NCBI RefSeq assembly: GCF_002744735.1
Contig: NZ_KZ319339.1
Location: forward strand, 186,001-250,000
Source of the DNA: Marinobacter guineae
GTDB taxonomy: Bacteria > Pseudomonadota > Gammaproteobacteria > Pseudomonadales > Oleiphilaceae
DNA length: 64,000 nt
Reading direction: 5' to 3'
Below are positions 1 to 10,293 of this stretch, piece by piece (the first letter of the stretch is position 1; each line of letters starts with the position of its first letter). The notes beneath the pieces are model-generated. The model was not told the DNA's origin, did not search any database, and saw only the letters and a program-made list of their open reading frames with translations. Made by a program: the position numbers and the translations under genes.

Positions 1-378
1 CAGTTCATAGGCAACCGCCCCGCCCTGGGAGAAACCGGCAATGATAATCCGGTTGGCGGGAATGCCCATTTCGATTTCCCGTTCCACAAGCTTGCCGACA
101 GCCTTGGCCGATGCCATCAGCTGTTCGGTATCCACCACCCGGTCGATATCCATCGCCTTGATATCGTACCAGGCTGGCATTGTCATCCCACCGTTAATGG
201 TGACCGGCAGGTTGGGGGCGTGAGGAAAAATAAACCGCACCGCCGCGTCCTCCGGCAAGCCAAGCTCAGGTACAACCGGCTCAAAATCGTGTCCGCTGGC
301 GCCAAGGCCGTGGAGCCATATAACCGACGCTGTCGGATTTTCTCCGGTCTCGAGTTCAATATACTGAAGATCTTGCAC
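1..378 (-). CDS. Alpha/beta hydrolase, phospholipase/carboxylesterase family (truncated by window edge)
   Basis: The first 126 residues are visible; the rest lies beyond position 1. The product is a soluble serine esterase of the Abhydrolase_2 (carboxylesterase/lysophospholipase) family, normally about 220 residues. Seen: an early IWLHGLGASGHDF segment (oxyanion-hole region), HAPN-LPVTINGG, and the nucleophile elbow GFSQGG close to the cut. The start is the GTG at 378, because AGAGGT stands six bases upstream. The gene lies 36 bp downstream of the acyltransferase on the same strand, so the two are probably cotranscribed. The substrate cannot be read from the sequence; short-chain esters or lysophospholipids are usual in the family. 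Confidence 0.88.
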   Translation of the reverse strand, partial: MQDLQYIELETGENPTASVIWLHGLGASGHDFEPVVPELGLPEDAAVRFIFPHAPNLPVTINGGMTMPAWYDIKAMDIDRVVDTEQLMASAKAVGKLVEREIEMGIPANRIIIAGFSQGGAVAYEL

Positions 379-414
379 TGGGCTACCTCTTGTCAGAAAA
401 AATGTAGGGCGGGG

Positions 415-1641
415 TCATTCCGAACCGTCAGACTTCTCTGCGTTGGCTTCAAGGGCCGTCACCACCGGATTGGCATACATATCCAGCAGGTAGGGTCGAA
501 TCGCCGGGTCGCAGGCATCCAGACGCCGTTCCATTTCCGCCTTGGCCGCCTCCATTTCAGCAGGCGACCAGGTTTCGGCCGTTACCACGGAATCACTTAC
601 GGTATCAGGTGTGGCGTGGGCCTCGGGATGTAGCCCTCGCTGCTGATACGCCACCAGATTGGAAGCATGAAGATGATAGTTGGCGTGCATTTCACGATCT
701 ATCCGGGTTGCAAGGTCCTTCGGATTCTCCGGTGAATCGTGGATGGGGGCACCAAAATGCACATGCACATGGCCCTTGAAGCCGGTCATGCCCTTCATGA
801 TCTGTTCAGTATCCTCACCGTCCCTCTTGATGTACTCGCCGGTGCGGGCCCGGGTTTCCAGCTCCTTGGCCTTGTCGGCATCGCAGGGGTCGTACTCGTA
901 GGCAATAGAGACAGGCACAATGTGCAGTCTGTTCATGGCTTCGGCGAAACTGACCCCGCTCTTTTTGCGGCTCATGTAAAACATCTTGATGATGGCAGGA
1001 TCGGTGAAATCAAGACCATCCTTCGCCCGGCCTTCACGTTGCGCAATCCAGATGCTGCTGTTGGTATCGATGCTGTGGTTGATGAAGCCGGAGAGCGTAA
1101 TGTAGGCATCCCGCATTTCCCGCGGGCTGGTCATGTTGCGACGCACTACGAAACTCTTGTTCAGCCGCATCATCTCGGCAAATACGCGGTTCGCCAACAG
1201 GTTGTCGCCGATGGCGATCCTGGTGGTGTGGAAACCGTTCTGGAACAGCAGATAGTTCACCACCATCGGGTCGAATACGATGTCCCGGTGGTTTGAAATG
1301 AACAGGTGGGCGCTGTGCTTGCTGAGGTGTTCCAGGCCACTGGTGGTCACCCGTGTGGTGGTGTTGTCCACCAGATCACCGACATAGCCGGAGAGCCCTG
1401 CCTGCAAGTCATCGATACGACGGAAGTGCCCGAAATGGCTGGCCAGCCAGCGGCGGATAAATAACCGCAGCACGGCAGGCGCCCAGCGGGAAAGTGTCGG
1501 CGACTTGAAGCGACCGACCATATCCAGAAATTCCTGATCATTGACCAGGCGGTTAATAGCAGCGCCGGTTTCTTCGTCCGAATAGGGACGGATGGCATCA
1601 AATTCCTGCATGGAAGCCCTGTTATTATCGGTGTCTGTCAC
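415..1641 (-). CDS. PlsC-like glycerolipid acyltransferase
   Basis: Putative 1-acylglycerol-3-phosphate-type acyltransferase, 408 residues if the GTG at 1641 is used. Seen: the histidine block [14 protein letters not shown] (a variant of the family HX4D box, with the second aspartate one residue later), REGRAKDG (equivalent of the EGTRS phosphate-binding block) and [15 protein letters not shown]. The protein should sit at the inner membrane and transfer an acyl group to a glycerophosphate, although the long N- and C-terminal extensions set it apart from housekeeping PlsC. An ATG at 1611 preceded by AGGG is an equally good start (398 residues). It is transcribed divergently from recQ and leads into the carboxylesterase. 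Confidence 0.82.
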   Translation of the reverse strand: MTDTDNNRASMQEFDAIRPYSDEETGAAINRLVNDQEFLDMVGRFKSPTLSRWAPAVLRLFIRRWLASHFGHFRRIDDLQAGLSGYVGDLVDNTTTRVTTSGLEHLSKHSAHLFISNHRDIVFDPMVVNYLLFQNGFHTTRIAIGDNLLANRVFAEMMRLNKSFVVRRNMTSPREMRDAYITLSGFINHSIDTNSSIWIAQREGRAKDGLDFTDPAIIKMFYMSRKKSGVSFAEAMNRLHIVPVSIAYEYDPCDADKAKELETRARTGEYIKRDGEDTEQIMKGMTGFKGHVHVHFGAPIHDSPENPKDLATRIDREMHANYHLHASNLVAYQQRGLHPEAHATPDTVSDSVVTAETWSPAEMEAAKAEMERRLDACDPAIRPYLLDMYANPVVTALEANAEKSDGSE

Positions 1642-1828
1642 AGTATGGCGTGAACCGGTGGTTCAAAAACGCGGTATTGTAGCGTTTCTTCCACTACTTT
1701 GCCTCTATCCGGATACCCGGTTTGCTGGCCAATCGACAGGGTTAATCTGGTATCATTGGCCACCGCGCCGAACTGCGCATCTTACCTGCACCAAAACACC
1801 GGCTCCTTGCCGACTAACCGGTTACCCT

Positions 1829-3697
1829 ATGTATCTTGATCAGGATTTCGAACAGCTTTCCACCGAGCGCCCCACCACCTCAGGCAGGGACCCGGAACAG
1901 GTTCTGCACGAAGTCTTTGGCTATGAAACCTTCCGGCCGCTGCAGGGTGACATTATCCGGGAAGTTTCGGAAGGTCGGGATGCCCTGGTACTGATGCCTA
2001 CCGGGGGCGGTAAATCCCTGTGCTATCAAGTGCCGGCCCTGGTACGGTCGGGAACGGCAATCGTCATCTCTCCACTGATCGCATTAATGCAGGATCAGGT
2101 TGCCGCCCTTAAGGAATTGGGCGTAAAAGCCGCATTCCTCAACTCCACCATGGATTTCGAGCAGGCCCGCGCCACCGAATACGCGCTTATGACAGGCGAA
2201 CTGGATCTGCTTTACTGCGCCCCGGAGCGACTGATTCAGCCCCGCACTATTGAGTTGCTGCACAGCGCGTCCATCGCCCTGTTTGCCATTGACGAGGCCC
2301 ACTGTGTTTCCCAGTGGGGGCACGATTTCCGGTCTGATTACTTACAGCTGAGCATGCTGGCGGAGGCCTTCCCCGGCATTCCCCGGATAGCCCTCACAGC
2401 GACCGCCGATGAGCGAACCCGAAAGGAGATTGCAGAACGACTGTCGCTGACCAAAGCGAAGCACTTCGTCAGCGGCTTCGACCGTCCGAATATTCAGTAT
2501 CGCATTGCGCCAAAGACAAATGCCAACAAGCAGTTACTGGACTTCATTAAAGCAGAGCACGAAGGTGACTGCGGTATTGTTTACTGCCTTTCCCGGAACA
2601 AGGTGGATGCGACAGCCAAAACGCTGGCCCAGAAAGGTTACACGGCTCTGCCCTACCATGCCGGGCTTCCCGCTGAGCAGCGGTCCCACCATCAGGAACG
2701 TTTCCTGCGGGAAGATGGCGTTATCATCGTTGCCACCATTGCCTTCGGCATGGGCATAGACAAGCCCGATGTGCGTTTTGTCGCCCACCTTGACCTGCCC
2801 AAAAGCCTTGAGGCTTATTACCAGGAAACCGGCCGGGCCGGACGTGACGGCAAGCCCTCCACCGCCTGGATGGTCTACGGCCTGCAGGATGTAATCAAAT
2901 TGCGGCAGATGCTCGAGGGTTCCCAGGGCAACGACCAGTTCAAGCGGGTAGAACGCCAGAAGCTGGATGCCATGCTGGGCCTTTGCGAGGTCACCAGTTG
3001 CCGCCGGCAGGTGCTTCTCCGCTACTTCGGTGACGAACTCGATGAACCATGTGGCAACTGCGATACCTGCCTGAATCCCCCGGAAACCTGGGATGGCACC
3101 GTTGCCGTGCAGAAGGCGCTATCCTGCGTATTCCGCACCGGCCAGCGGTTTGGTGTGACCTACCTCATCGACGTACTGCGAGGCTCTGAAAACGAGCGCA
3201 TCCTGCAGTCCGGGCACCATCAGGTATCGACCTATGGGATCGGAACCGAGCTTAGTGTCAGCGAATGGAAATCGGTATTCAGGCAGTTGGTGGCAAACGG
3301 TTACCTGCGGGCGGATCCGGACGGCTACGGCGCGTTGCAGCTAACCGAACAGTGCCGGCCCTTGCTGAAGGGCAAGCACACAATCGAGCTGCGAAAAGAT
3401 CCGGCGGTTAAAAAGACATCAAGTCGCGCCTCCGGTGGCCGTGCCAGTTCGCCGGTAAAAGACCAGATCACCGACCAGGCCGGCTGGGAAGCCCTGCGAG
3501 CCTGCCGCAAGGCCCTTGCCAATAAACAGGGTGTGCCGCCCTACGTGATCTTCCACGACACTACCCTGTTCGGCATGCTCGAGCGCAAGCCACGCACGCT
3601 TGAAGAGCTGGCGGAAGTCAGTGGTGTGGGTGCCGCGAAGCTCGAGAAGTACGGTGAGATTTTCCTGGAAACAATTGCAGGCCTGGAGCCGGCCTGA
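1829..3697 (+). CDS. recQ: ATP-dependent DNA helicase RecQ
   Basis: A 622-residue superfamily-2 3'-5' DNA helicase acting in recombination and restart of stalled forks. Seen in order: Walker A TGGGKS at 58-63, DEAH at 155-158, the arginine-finger motif [11 protein letters not shown] near 333-341, a zinc site with Cys 391, 408, 411 and 414, a winged-helix RQC region, and a C-terminal HRDC domain ([20 protein letters not shown] onward). Length and domain order match E. coli RecQ. The frame stays open upstream to 1592, but that extension is composition-poor; homology begins just after MYLDQDF, so the ATG at 1829 is chosen. It converges on the thioesterase gene with only 3 bp between them. Confidence 0.97.
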   Translation: MYLDQDFEQLSTERPTTSGRDPEQVLHEVFGYETFRPLQGDIIREVSEGRDALVLMPTGGGKSLCYQVPALVRSGTAIVISPLIALMQDQVAALKELGVKAAFLNSTMDFEQARATEYALMTGELDLLYCAPERLIQPRTIELLHSASIALFAIDEAHCVSQWGHDFRSDYLQLSMLAEAFPGIPRIALTATADERTRKEIAERLSLTKAKHFVSGFDRPNIQYRIAPKTNANKQLLDFIKAEHEGDCGIVYCLSRNKVDATAKTLAQKGYTALPYHAGLPAEQRSHHQERFLREDGVIIVATIAFGMGIDKPDVRFVAHLDLPKSLEAYYQETGRAGRDGKPSTAWMVYGLQDVIKLRQMLEGSQGNDQFKRVERQKLDAMLGLCEVTSCRRQVLLRYFGDELDEPCGNCDTCLNPPETWDGTVAVQKALSCVFRTGQRFGVTYLIDVLRGSENERILQSGHHQVSTYGIGTELSVSEWKSVFRQLVANGYLRADPDGYGALQLTEQCRPLLKGKHTIELRKDPAVKKTSSRASGGRASSPVKDQITDQAGWEALRACRKALANKQGVPPYVIFHDTTLFGMLERKPRTLEELAEVSGVGAAKLEKYGEIFLETIAGLEPA

Positions 3698-3700
3698 GTT

Positions 3701-4255
3701 TCATGCCTCGCCTTTGAAGCCTTTTTTCCTTACCCGATAGTGCGCGATGGATGTGGCAACGTGATTGCCGTCCTGATCCACCAGCTTTCCTTCCAGCGTG
3801 AATTTCGCCCGGCCGGTTTCATCGGCATCGGCGAGAATGGCTGCCAAGATTTCCGCTGCCAGCGAGAACTCCACCGTTACGTCGGAATTGGCCGGTTGCA
3901 GGAACTGCAGGGTCATTTCCTTTAGAATCGGCGTGTAGGAAGGCCCCAGATCAAACAGCGTCAGCACGCCACCGGGAATCTCCGCAACCAGGAAATAGGC
4001 GCCGGCATAGAGGCTGCCAAAATGGTTTTTGTTGCCCTTCAAACGAATTCTGGCCCGGACATAACCCGGCCGCACTTCCTCTACCCTGAACCCGTTCCGC
4101 GGCGCAAAAGGAATGGAAAAACCGATAATCCTGTTGACCGCGGCATAACCGCCGGTTTTCTTGAGCCAGGCCAGTGGGCTGGCCAGAGTAGCTTTTGGGT
4201 CTGAACTTGCTACCCATTGGCCAGTTGCACCAATCAGGTTGTCAATAAGCGCCAT
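3701..4255 (-). CDS. DUF4442 hotdog-fold thioesterase-like protein
   Basis: A 184-residue protein of the DUF4442 (YiiD C-terminal-like) hotdog family. The segment around residues 65-95, KGNKNHFGSLYAGAYFLVAE, carries the N-H-F-G-S-L-YAGA core typical of acyl-CoA thioesterase-like hotdogs, in which the asparagine and the following glycine-rich helix contact the acyl-CoA. It probably acts on acyl-CoA esters in the cytoplasm; no substrate can be assigned. The ATG at 4255 is preferred because GGAG lies seven bases upstream; the frame extends to 4294, but that start lacks a ribosome site. It is convergent with recQ. Confidence 0.8.
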   Translation of the reverse strand: MALIDNLIGATGQWVASSDPKATLASPLAWLKKTGGYAAVNRIIGFSIPFAPRNGFRVEEVRPGYVRARIRLKGNKNHFGSLYAGAYFLVAEIPGGVLTLFDLGPSYTPILKEMTLQFLQPANSDVTVEFSLAAEILAAILADADETGRAKFTLEGKLVDQDGNHVATSIAHYRVRKKGFKGEA

Positions 4256-4447
4256 CACCGTGCTCCATAATTGAATCGATGCCGATGATTGCAACGGGCC
4301 TCACTGATCGCAAGAATCTTTTACAATTTTTTTGAGCACAATCCGGTTTATTTTTGAATTTCTGTTCTAAAGTGTGTGTCTTGTGCCCGTATGAATAACC
4401 ACAACCACTCGGGCCGGATTCTTCCGGATTAAGAAAGGACTTCTGTT

Positions 4448-5389
4448 TTGGAACCTTGTCTGACCGCCCTCAAAATCCGCGCCGGTGTCCGGCAATCCGC
4501 TCTCCGTCTCGCTACCCTGCTTTTCTGCTGCGTGCTGGCATTGCCGGTCTCGGCCGGGACGGCCCCGGTCAACAGTCGCGATTACATTCTGTGGTATCGG
4601 AATTACGACAGCCCGGCTATCCGGGCACTTGTTGAGCTTGCGTTGACCAAAACCCCGGAATACGGCGCATATCAACTTATCCGCAGTGAGGAGCTAAGCC
4701 AGGGGCGGGTTCTCCGGGAGCTGAATGACCGCCAGTCCCGTCTGGTCGATATCGCCAATGTCGCCACATCCAGTGAACGGGAGAACTTCCTTACTGCGGT
4801 CCCTATCCCGGTTGATGGCGGTTTACTGGGTTTTCGGGTGTGCGTGGTTTTGCCGGAATCCCTTCCACTATTTGAGGGCATCCGTAACCTGCAGGATCTG
4901 AAGCAAAGCGACATCCGCATTGGCCAGGGGTCGCACTGGCCGGATACGCCGGTGCTGGAGGCCAATGGTATTCGGGTGATAACCCATTCCAGATACGAAA
5001 TCCTCTTTGGAATGCTGCGTAATGAGCGTTTCGAGTGTTTTGCGCGAGGCGTGAGTGAGATTCTTTACGATCTGGAAGATCAGCAGGACCCGGACCTGGT
5101 GATTGAACCGAACCTGCTGATAGCCTACCCCATGCCGTCTTATCTGTTCGTAGGCCCCCACGATCAGCAAACCGCCCTTCGCCTGCAACTGGGGCTTGAA
5201 AGGGCCATTCACGATGGCAGCTTTGGCCAGTTTCTCAAAACCTACTACGGCCGTGCTGTCGAGGTTCTGGATCTGGACAAACGTTTTGTGATTACGCTTG
5301 AGAACCCTTTCCTCAGCGAAGAATCACGTTATGTTGGTCGCCGGACACTGAACAATCTGCGCCGGCGCCTCGACATCCTCAGCCGTTGA
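4448..5389 (+). CDS. Periplasmic solute-binding-like protein (SBP_bac_3 type), orphan
   Basis: A 313-residue exported protein. The N-terminus has positive residues followed by a hydrophobic stretch (ATLLFCCVLALPVSAGT), a signal peptide with likely cleavage after VSAG. The body resembles family-3 periplasmic binding folds: LSQGRVLRELNDRQSRLVDIANVA early, then LQDLKQSDIRIGQGSHWPDTPVL, and a C-terminal helix pair. No permease or ATPase accompanies it, so it more likely senses or buffers a small amino-acid-like ligand than imports it. The start is TTG at 4448, with AGAAAGGA about nine bases upstream. It is tail to tail with the chemoreceptor gene. Confidence 0.7.
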   Translation: MEPCLTALKIRAGVRQSALRLATLLFCCVLALPVSAGTAPVNSRDYILWYRNYDSPAIRALVELALTKTPEYGAYQLIRSEELSQGRVLRELNDRQSRLVDIANVATSSERENFLTAVPIPVDGGLLGFRVCVVLPESLPLFEGIRNLQDLKQSDIRIGQGSHWPDTPVLEANGIRVITHSRYEILFGMLRNERFECFARGVSEILYDLEDQQDPDLVIEPNLLIAYPMPSYLFVGPHDQQTALRLQLGLERAIHDGSFGQFLKTYYGRAVEVLDLDKRFVITLENPFLSEESRYVGRRTLNNLRRRLDILSR

Positions 5390-5410
5390 GGCTGAATCCC
5401 AGCATCCAGC

Positions 5411-7297
5411 TCAGACGCGGAACCGGGACGCGTTCTGATTGAGCGTATTGCCAATACTTTCAATCTGGCCGCTGTAGACATCGTTCTCACTTGCAGCGGC
5501 CGCCGCTTCCTGGCCCTGATCAGCAATCCGGGTGATTGATGAGTTGAGCTCTTCCGTTACCGACGTCTGCTCCTCCGACGCTGTTGCAATCTGCGAGGTC
5601 ATCTGGCTGATGGATGTAATAGCCTCGGCAATTCGACTCAGTGCCTCCATTGCGTCCTGGGCTTTTTCCATACTGACGTTGGAAACCGCCGTTGAGGCCT
5701 TCATAACCTCCACTGCATCATTCGCGCCCTTCTGCAGGCGCTCAATCATGTTACTGATTTCCTCGGTGCTGGACTGGGTGCGCTGGGCCAGGTTGCGTAC
5801 TTCGTCGGCAACTACCGCAAAACCGCGCCCCGCCTCACCAGCCCGGGCGGCCTCAATAGCTGCATTCAGTGCCAGCAGGTTGGTTTGCGCGGCAATGCCC
5901 TGAATTACGTCCAGCACTGTGGTGATGGAGCTTACATCCTTGCCAAGGGTATCGATAACTTCCGCAGCGGCGTTGATTTCTTTCGACAGTTTCTGAACTG
6001 CATCCCGGGAGGCTGCGACCGTCTCCAGTGATGCCCGGCTTTCGCTGTCGGCCGTATTGGCGGCGTCTGCGGTCTGCTGGGCGTTCTGGGCAATTTCACC
6101 GGCAGCGGCAGACATCTCATTGATGGCCGTAGCCACCATATCAATCTCGGCCTGCTGGCTCTCAACGCTGGCGCGGCTGGCACTGGCGGTATCTCTTAGA
6201 GAACTGACATTTTCGCCCAGATCAGCGCTGCCCTTTTGGACATCGCGTACAACGGTCTGGATGTTCTCAACGAACCGGTTAAAGCTTTTCGCTAACTGAC
6301 CAAATTCATCTTTGGCGCTGTCGTCCAGACGCTGGGTCAGGTCCGCATCGCCGCTGCCGATATCCGCCATGGCATTATTCAGGCCGCGGACCGGAGCCAT
6401 AAGAATCTTGATGCCAAGGTGCAGAATTACCAGAGAAACGATCAGGCCGATAACGGCCATGACCAGGCCTGTCATCCGGGCACTCTGTACCGGCGCACTG
6501 ATCTTGTCGTCATTCACAAAGGTACCCAGGTACCAGTTCACGCCTCGGGCTCCACTGATGGGGTGGAAACTGGCGCTCCAGGTACCTTGTTCGTCTTCAT
6601 AAACAAGGGCATTGCCATCCAGGTTCGGTTTGCCACCGATCAATCCTCTGATATTCTCACCGACCAGTTCCTGGCGGGGATGAAACAGAACCGTGCCCCG
6701 TTCGTTGATCAGTGCAGCGTAGCCCGTGTCGGCCAGGGTAACGGTGGACAGCGTTTTGGCGATCGCGCCCAGTCCGATATCGGCTCCAGCTACACCTTCA
6801 TAGTCACCCCGTTTCACCGGAGCGAGGGTGGAGATGATCATGTCGCCGGTGCTGGCATCCTGATAAGGTTCGGTGAATGAGGCACTGCCCAGGCTCATGG
6901 CTTTCTTGTACCAGGGGCGCTGGCGGGGATCGTAGTCTGCGGGCAGAGTTGCGTTGGCTTCGGGGGACTTCATCAACATGTAGCCGTCGGTCCGACCCAC
7001 ATAAACGTCCCTGAATCCGCCCCCGGTGGTGATAGCCTGCAAAACCATCCGGGCCTCCTCGTCATTTTCGGCGGTCTCCAGTGCTTTGGCTGTGGCTTCG
7101 GTCATTACCAACCGGGTATTGAGCCAATCGGCAATGCTCGACGTACTCTGCTGCACCGCGTCGTCGATCAACGCGTCTACATAGGTTTCTGTGGTGTTCT
7201 GCAGTCGTAAATCGCCTGAGAGCGTAAACGCCCCCATGACCAACAGCAGCAAGATACCGAAAGCCGTCAGGAGCTTTTGCCCGAATGTCAGCTGCAC
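5411..7297 (-). CDS. Methyl-accepting chemotaxis protein with periplasmic Cache sensor
   Basis: A transmembrane chemoreceptor, about 628 residues. Seen: first membrane helix ([16 protein letters not shown]), a periplasmic dCache-type sensor ([29 protein letters not shown] and [12 protein letters not shown] are hallmark segments), a second membrane helix near 270-290, a HAMP domain, and the cytoplasmic signalling hairpin with the conserved tip [20 protein letters not shown]. It should couple to CheA/CheW and control motility; Cache domains of this form often bind amino acids or small carboxylates. The frame allows TTG at 7303, but AGAGGA is spaced seven bases from the GTG at 7297, which I prefer. 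It is monocistronic. Confidence 0.93.
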   Translation of the reverse strand: MQLTFGQKLLTAFGILLLLVMGAFTLSGDLRLQNTTETYVDALIDDAVQQSTSSIADWLNTRLVMTEATAKALETAENDEEARMVLQAITTGGGFRDVYVGRTDGYMLMKSPEANATLPADYDPRQRPWYKKAMSLGSASFTEPYQDASTGDMIISTLAPVKRGDYEGVAGADIGLGAIAKTLSTVTLADTGYAALINERGTVLFHPRQELVGENIRGLIGGKPNLDGNALVYEDEQGTWSASFHPISGARGVNWYLGTFVNDDKISAPVQSARMTGLVMAVIGLIVSLVILHLGIKILMAPVRGLNNAMADIGSGDADLTQRLDDSAKDEFGQLAKSFNRFVENIQTVVRDVQKGSADLGENVSSLRDTASASRASVESQQAEIDMVATAINEMSAAAGEIAQNAQQTADAANTADSESRASLETVAASRDAVQKLSKEINAAAEVIDTLGKDVSSITTVLDVIQGIAAQTNLLALNAAIEAARAGEAGRGFAVVADEVRNLAQRTQSSTEEISNMIERLQKGANDAVEVMKASTAVSNVSMEKAQDAMEALSRIAEAITSISQMTSQIATASEEQTSVTEELNSSITRIADQGQEAAAAASENDVYSGQIESIGNTLNQNASRFRV

Positions 7298-7490
7298 ATT
7301 CAAATCCTCTGGAATAAAAAGTGGGTGGATGCACGGAAAGCGATGAAGGGTACACCCGGCAGGAATTGATATCCGTTAAGTCTTGTTTCGGCCCGTTATG
7401 CGAAGTCTTTAGCGGCTTCTGATAAACTTTCAATGTATTGGGGGTTCCAGCCCTTTTATTCTCTTTTTATTCAAACGGGAGCCGAACTGA

Positions 7491-9011
7491 ATGGCCCATG
7501 AAGAACTGCATCTTAACCTCCGGAATCTGACTCTTGAGGACTATGATCAGCTCCAGAAGCTGATGGACAGGGTCTACGATGACATCGGGGGCGCCTGGCC
7601 CAAGGACACCATCAAGGCATTGGTAGAGCAGTTCCCGGATGGACAGATCTGCATTGAGGAGAGTGGGGAACTGGTGGCGATAGCGCTGACTGTACTCGTG
7701 AAGTACGAACGGTTCAGCAACCCCCACACCTATGACGACCTGATCCTGCGGAACGAAAAGATCTGGCATAACGCCAACGGGGATTCCCTGTACGGGCTGG
7801 ATGTATTCATTCACCCGGATTACCGCGGTTATCGCCTGGGGCGTCGGCTTTATGAAGCCCGAAAAGAGCTCTGCCGCTCCATGAACCTCCGGGCGATTCT
7901 CGCAGGCGGCCGTATCCCAAACTATTTCAAGTACGCCGAGCAGTACTCACCGGAAGAGTACATTCAGCGGGTAGACCGCAAGGAAATCTACGATCCGATC
8001 CTGAGCTTCCAGCTTTCGAACGATTTCCAGGTTACCCGGCTGATGCACAAATACCTGCCAGAGGATGAAAAATCCCTCGGTTATGCCACGCTGCTGGAAT
8101 GGCGGAATATTCTGTACACTCCGCCATCGTCGATTCTGAACGTTAAAAAGACTCAGGTTCGTCTGGGTGCCGTACAGTGGCAGATGCGTGAGTTCACCTC
8201 CGTGGAGGAAGTGCTGAAACAGGTGGAGTACTTCGTTGACGCGCTCTCCGATTACAAGAGCGACTTCGCCCTGTTCCCGGAATTTTTTAACGCCCCGCTG
8301 ATGGGCCTGACCGACCAGATGGACCAGACCCGGGCCATTCGTTTCCTGGCCGGGTTTACCCAGCAGTTCCGGGAAGAAATGTCCGAAATGGCAGTCAGTT
8401 ACAACATAAACATAATCACCGGCTCAATGCCGCTGATTGAAAATGACCGGGTGTATAACGTCTCGTACCTGTGCCACCGTGATGGCCGGGTGGACGAGCA
8501 GCGCAAGATTCACATCACGCCCCACGAACGCCGTGACTGGGTCATCGAGGGTGGCAACGAGTTCAAGGTGTTCGAAACCGACGCCGGCCGGGTTGCCATC
8601 ATGATCTGCTATGACATCGAGTTCCCGGAGCTGGGCCGTATGGCTGCGGCCCAGGATGTGGACATTATCCTTGTGCCCTTCTGGACCGATACCAAGAACG
8701 GTTATCTCCGGGTTCGACACTGCGCCCAGGCCCGGGCCATCGAAAACGAGTGTTATGTCGTAATCACCGGCAGCGTCGGTAACCTGCCGAAAGTTGAGAA
8801 TCTGGACGTCCAGTATGCCCAGTCCTCCGTATTCTCGCCGTCTGACTTTGCCTTCCCCCACGATGCGGTAATGGCAGAGACAACGCCGAATACCGAGATG
8901 ATCATGTTCTCGGACATGGATCTGGAAAAGCTCACACTGGTGCGTAACGAAGGGTCCGTCACCAATCTGAAAGACCGCCGTGTTGATATGTACGAACTGA
9001 AAAACAAGTAA
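7491..9011 (+). CDS. GNAT acetyltransferase - carbon-nitrogen hydrolase fusion
   Basis: A 506-residue two-domain cytoplasmic enzyme. Residues 1-200 form a GNAT N-acetyltransferase with the acetyl-CoA pyrophosphate loop YRGYRLGRRL near 111-120. Residues 220-500 form a nitrilase-superfamily amidase with the complete catalytic triad Glu264 (FPEF), Lys339 (RKIHITPHE) and Cys373 (MICYDIEFPE). Both halves look intact, so the protein could acetylate an amine and hydrolyse an amide in the same pathway; the substrate is unknown. This fusion occurs in many proteobacteria. The ATG at 7491 is clear. It appears monocistronic, with the chemoreceptor divergent upstream. Confidence 0.92.
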   Translation: MAHEELHLNLRNLTLEDYDQLQKLMDRVYDDIGGAWPKDTIKALVEQFPDGQICIEESGELVAIALTVLVKYERFSNPHTYDDLILRNEKIWHNANGDSLYGLDVFIHPDYRGYRLGRRLYEARKELCRSMNLRAILAGGRIPNYFKYAEQYSPEEYIQRVDRKEIYDPILSFQLSNDFQVTRLMHKYLPEDEKSLGYATLLEWRNILYTPPSSILNVKKTQVRLGAVQWQMREFTSVEEVLKQVEYFVDALSDYKSDFALFPEFFNAPLMGLTDQMDQTRAIRFLAGFTQQFREEMSEMAVSYNINIITGSMPLIENDRVYNVSYLCHRDGRVDEQRKIHITPHERRDWVIEGGNEFKVFETDAGRVAIMICYDIEFPELGRMAAAQDVDIILVPFWTDTKNGYLRVRHCAQARAIENECYVVITGSVGNLPKVENLDVQYAQSSVFSPSDFAFPHDAVMAETTPNTEMIMFSDMDLEKLTLVRNEGSVTNLKDRRVDMYELKNK

Positions 9012-9151
9012 TTTGGCCCGAACAACCAGGTAAAGCTGTTAAAAAACTGCCTTAGGGGTCCATCGTATGGCACTGACGGCGTTGCAAAACCAAAAGTCAG
9101 TGTCTATTGTTTAACCAATATCCAGCCTGTCTCCCAATGAGGCAGGTTGCT

Positions 9152-9583
9152 GTGGATACGGAAATCACCAGAGAACCTGAATTCATGAACGACGCATTGC
9201 CGGATCTTGTAGCCCGTTTCAGAGTCAGGCAGGGCCTTTTCAGGAAGGAACTTGTCGAAGCCTCCCTGTATGAACTGGATGGCTATGGGTGTGTCATGAA
9301 AACCGACAAGGTGTTCAACCCGGGTGATACCGTGGTGCTGGATCTGGTCATGGATATGCCCTTTGACAAGATTCGTGCCGAAGGTCTGACTGGTCTGGTG
9401 ACCGAGCGCAGAAAGCATTGTAGCAATTATTTTTATTCCATCGATTTTGTGGAGTTCGACTCCAACGGAAACTCTTCCCCCGCTGAGAAACTTCGCAGGA
9501 TCCGGGAAGTGCTTTCCAAAAAGCAGTCGCTCAAATCACGTCGTTCCTCAGGCTCCGTACCCGGTTTCCGGCAAATGGCCTGA
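9152..9583 (+). CDS. Small PilZ-like domain protein (tentative)
   Basis: A soluble protein of about 143 residues. The segment FRVRQGLFRKELVEASLYELDGYGCVMKT resembles a degenerate PilZ domain (arginine motif, then a D-x-G-x-G turn), followed by beta-strand-rich sequence (FNPGDTVVLDLVMDMPF) and a basic C-terminal tail. If it is PilZ it might bind cyclic di-GMP, but the canonical RxxxR and NxSxxG residues are only approximated, so binding is uncertain. The start is unclear: GTG at 9152 follows an AGG motif, ATG at 9185 and TTG at 9107 are alternatives. It precedes the Lys/Ala-rich HhH gene by 41 bp. Confidence 0.6.
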   Translation: MDTEITREPEFMNDALPDLVARFRVRQGLFRKELVEASLYELDGYGCVMKTDKVFNPGDTVVLDLVMDMPFDKIRAEGLTGLVTERRKHCSNYFYSIDFVEFDSNGNSSPAEKLRRIREVLSKKQSLKSRRSSGSVPGFRQMA

Positions 9584-9624
9584 CCCTGATTGTTTGTTGA
9601 AACCTGTCTGTAAGGAGACATTAC

Positions 9625-10293
9625 ATGGCGAAGAAAGCCAAACAGAACGTTGATAAGATCGTCAAAAAGGTCAATAAGGAGTTTGAAAAGACTTCTTCCC
9701 AGATTGAAGGCCTGGTCAACGATGCATTGAAGCAATTCGACAGCCTGCAAAATCAGGTTCAGGAACCGGTGCGCAAGCTGCTGAAAGAAATTGACGAACT
9801 GCGTGACCGTGAGATGAAGCGGTTCCACGAAGAGTTCGAGCGTCGCCTGAACGAGTTCCACGAGCTGCAGAGCAGCATCCTTGAGCGCCTTGGCGTTGCC
9901 TCCAAAGAGGCTGGGAAAGAGGTGAAAAAGCTGACCGATGAAGTCAGCAAGGAAGCCAAAACCGCTGCCAAGGATGCCGCGCCGAAGAAGACCACCAAGG
10001 CATCCTCAAAAGCAAAAACGGCTACCAGCCAGCCAGCAGCCAAGAAGCCCGCTGCCAAAAAACCGGCCACGAAGAAAGCACCTGCCGCCAAGGCCGCGAA
10101 GCCGGTGGACAAGAGCGACCTCACCCTGGTCAAGGGTATTGGGCCGGCGACCGCGAAGAAGATGAAGGATGCGGGCATCACCTCCATCGATCAGATCGCC
10201 AACCCTTCGGAGGCAGACCAGGAAATGCTGAAGGCCTTTTCGAATATCAAGGGATACAGCCAGCTGTCTGCTGAAGCCAAAAAAGTTAACTGA
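9625..10293 (+). CDS. Coiled-coil, Lys/Ala-rich linker, helix-hairpin-helix protein (PhaF-like layout)
   Basis: A 222-residue protein in three parts. Residues 1-110 are a charged amphipathic coiled coil resembling phasins (KKVNKEFEKTSSQIEGL, RDREMKRFHEEFERRL). Residues 110-165 are a histone-H1-like AKKPAAKKPATKK linker. Residues 165-222 are a helix-hairpin-helix domain (DLTLVKGIGPATAKKMKDAG). The layout recalls Pseudomonas PhaF, in which a phasin domain is joined to a DNA-binding KPAA tail, but here the tail ends in HhH. It could bind DNA or a granule surface; this is inference. TAAGGAGA sits upstream of the ATG. Its stop overlaps the start of the SelD fusion by one base, so the two are translationally coupled. 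Confidence 0.8.
   Translation: MAKKAKQNVDKIVKKVNKEFEKTSSQIEGLVNDALKQFDSLQNQVQEPVRKLLKEIDELRDREMKRFHEEFERRLNEFHELQSSILERLGVASKEAGKEVKKLTDEVSKEAKTAAKDAAPKKTTKASSKAKTATSQPAAKKPAAKKPATKKAPAAKAAKPVDKSDLTLVKGIGPATAKKMKDAGITSIDQIANPSEADQEMLKAFSNIKGYSQLSAEAKKVN

Noticed and set aside
1592..1828. N-terminal extension of RecQ from 1592
   Set aside because: The 79 extra residues overlap the divergent acyltransferase start and do not resemble RecQ. The ATG at 1829 begins the conserved part.
9964..10110. Low-complexity AKKPA stretch as a separate tandem repeat
   Set aside because: It is an ordinary Lys/Ala linker of the HhH protein, not an independent DNA repeat.
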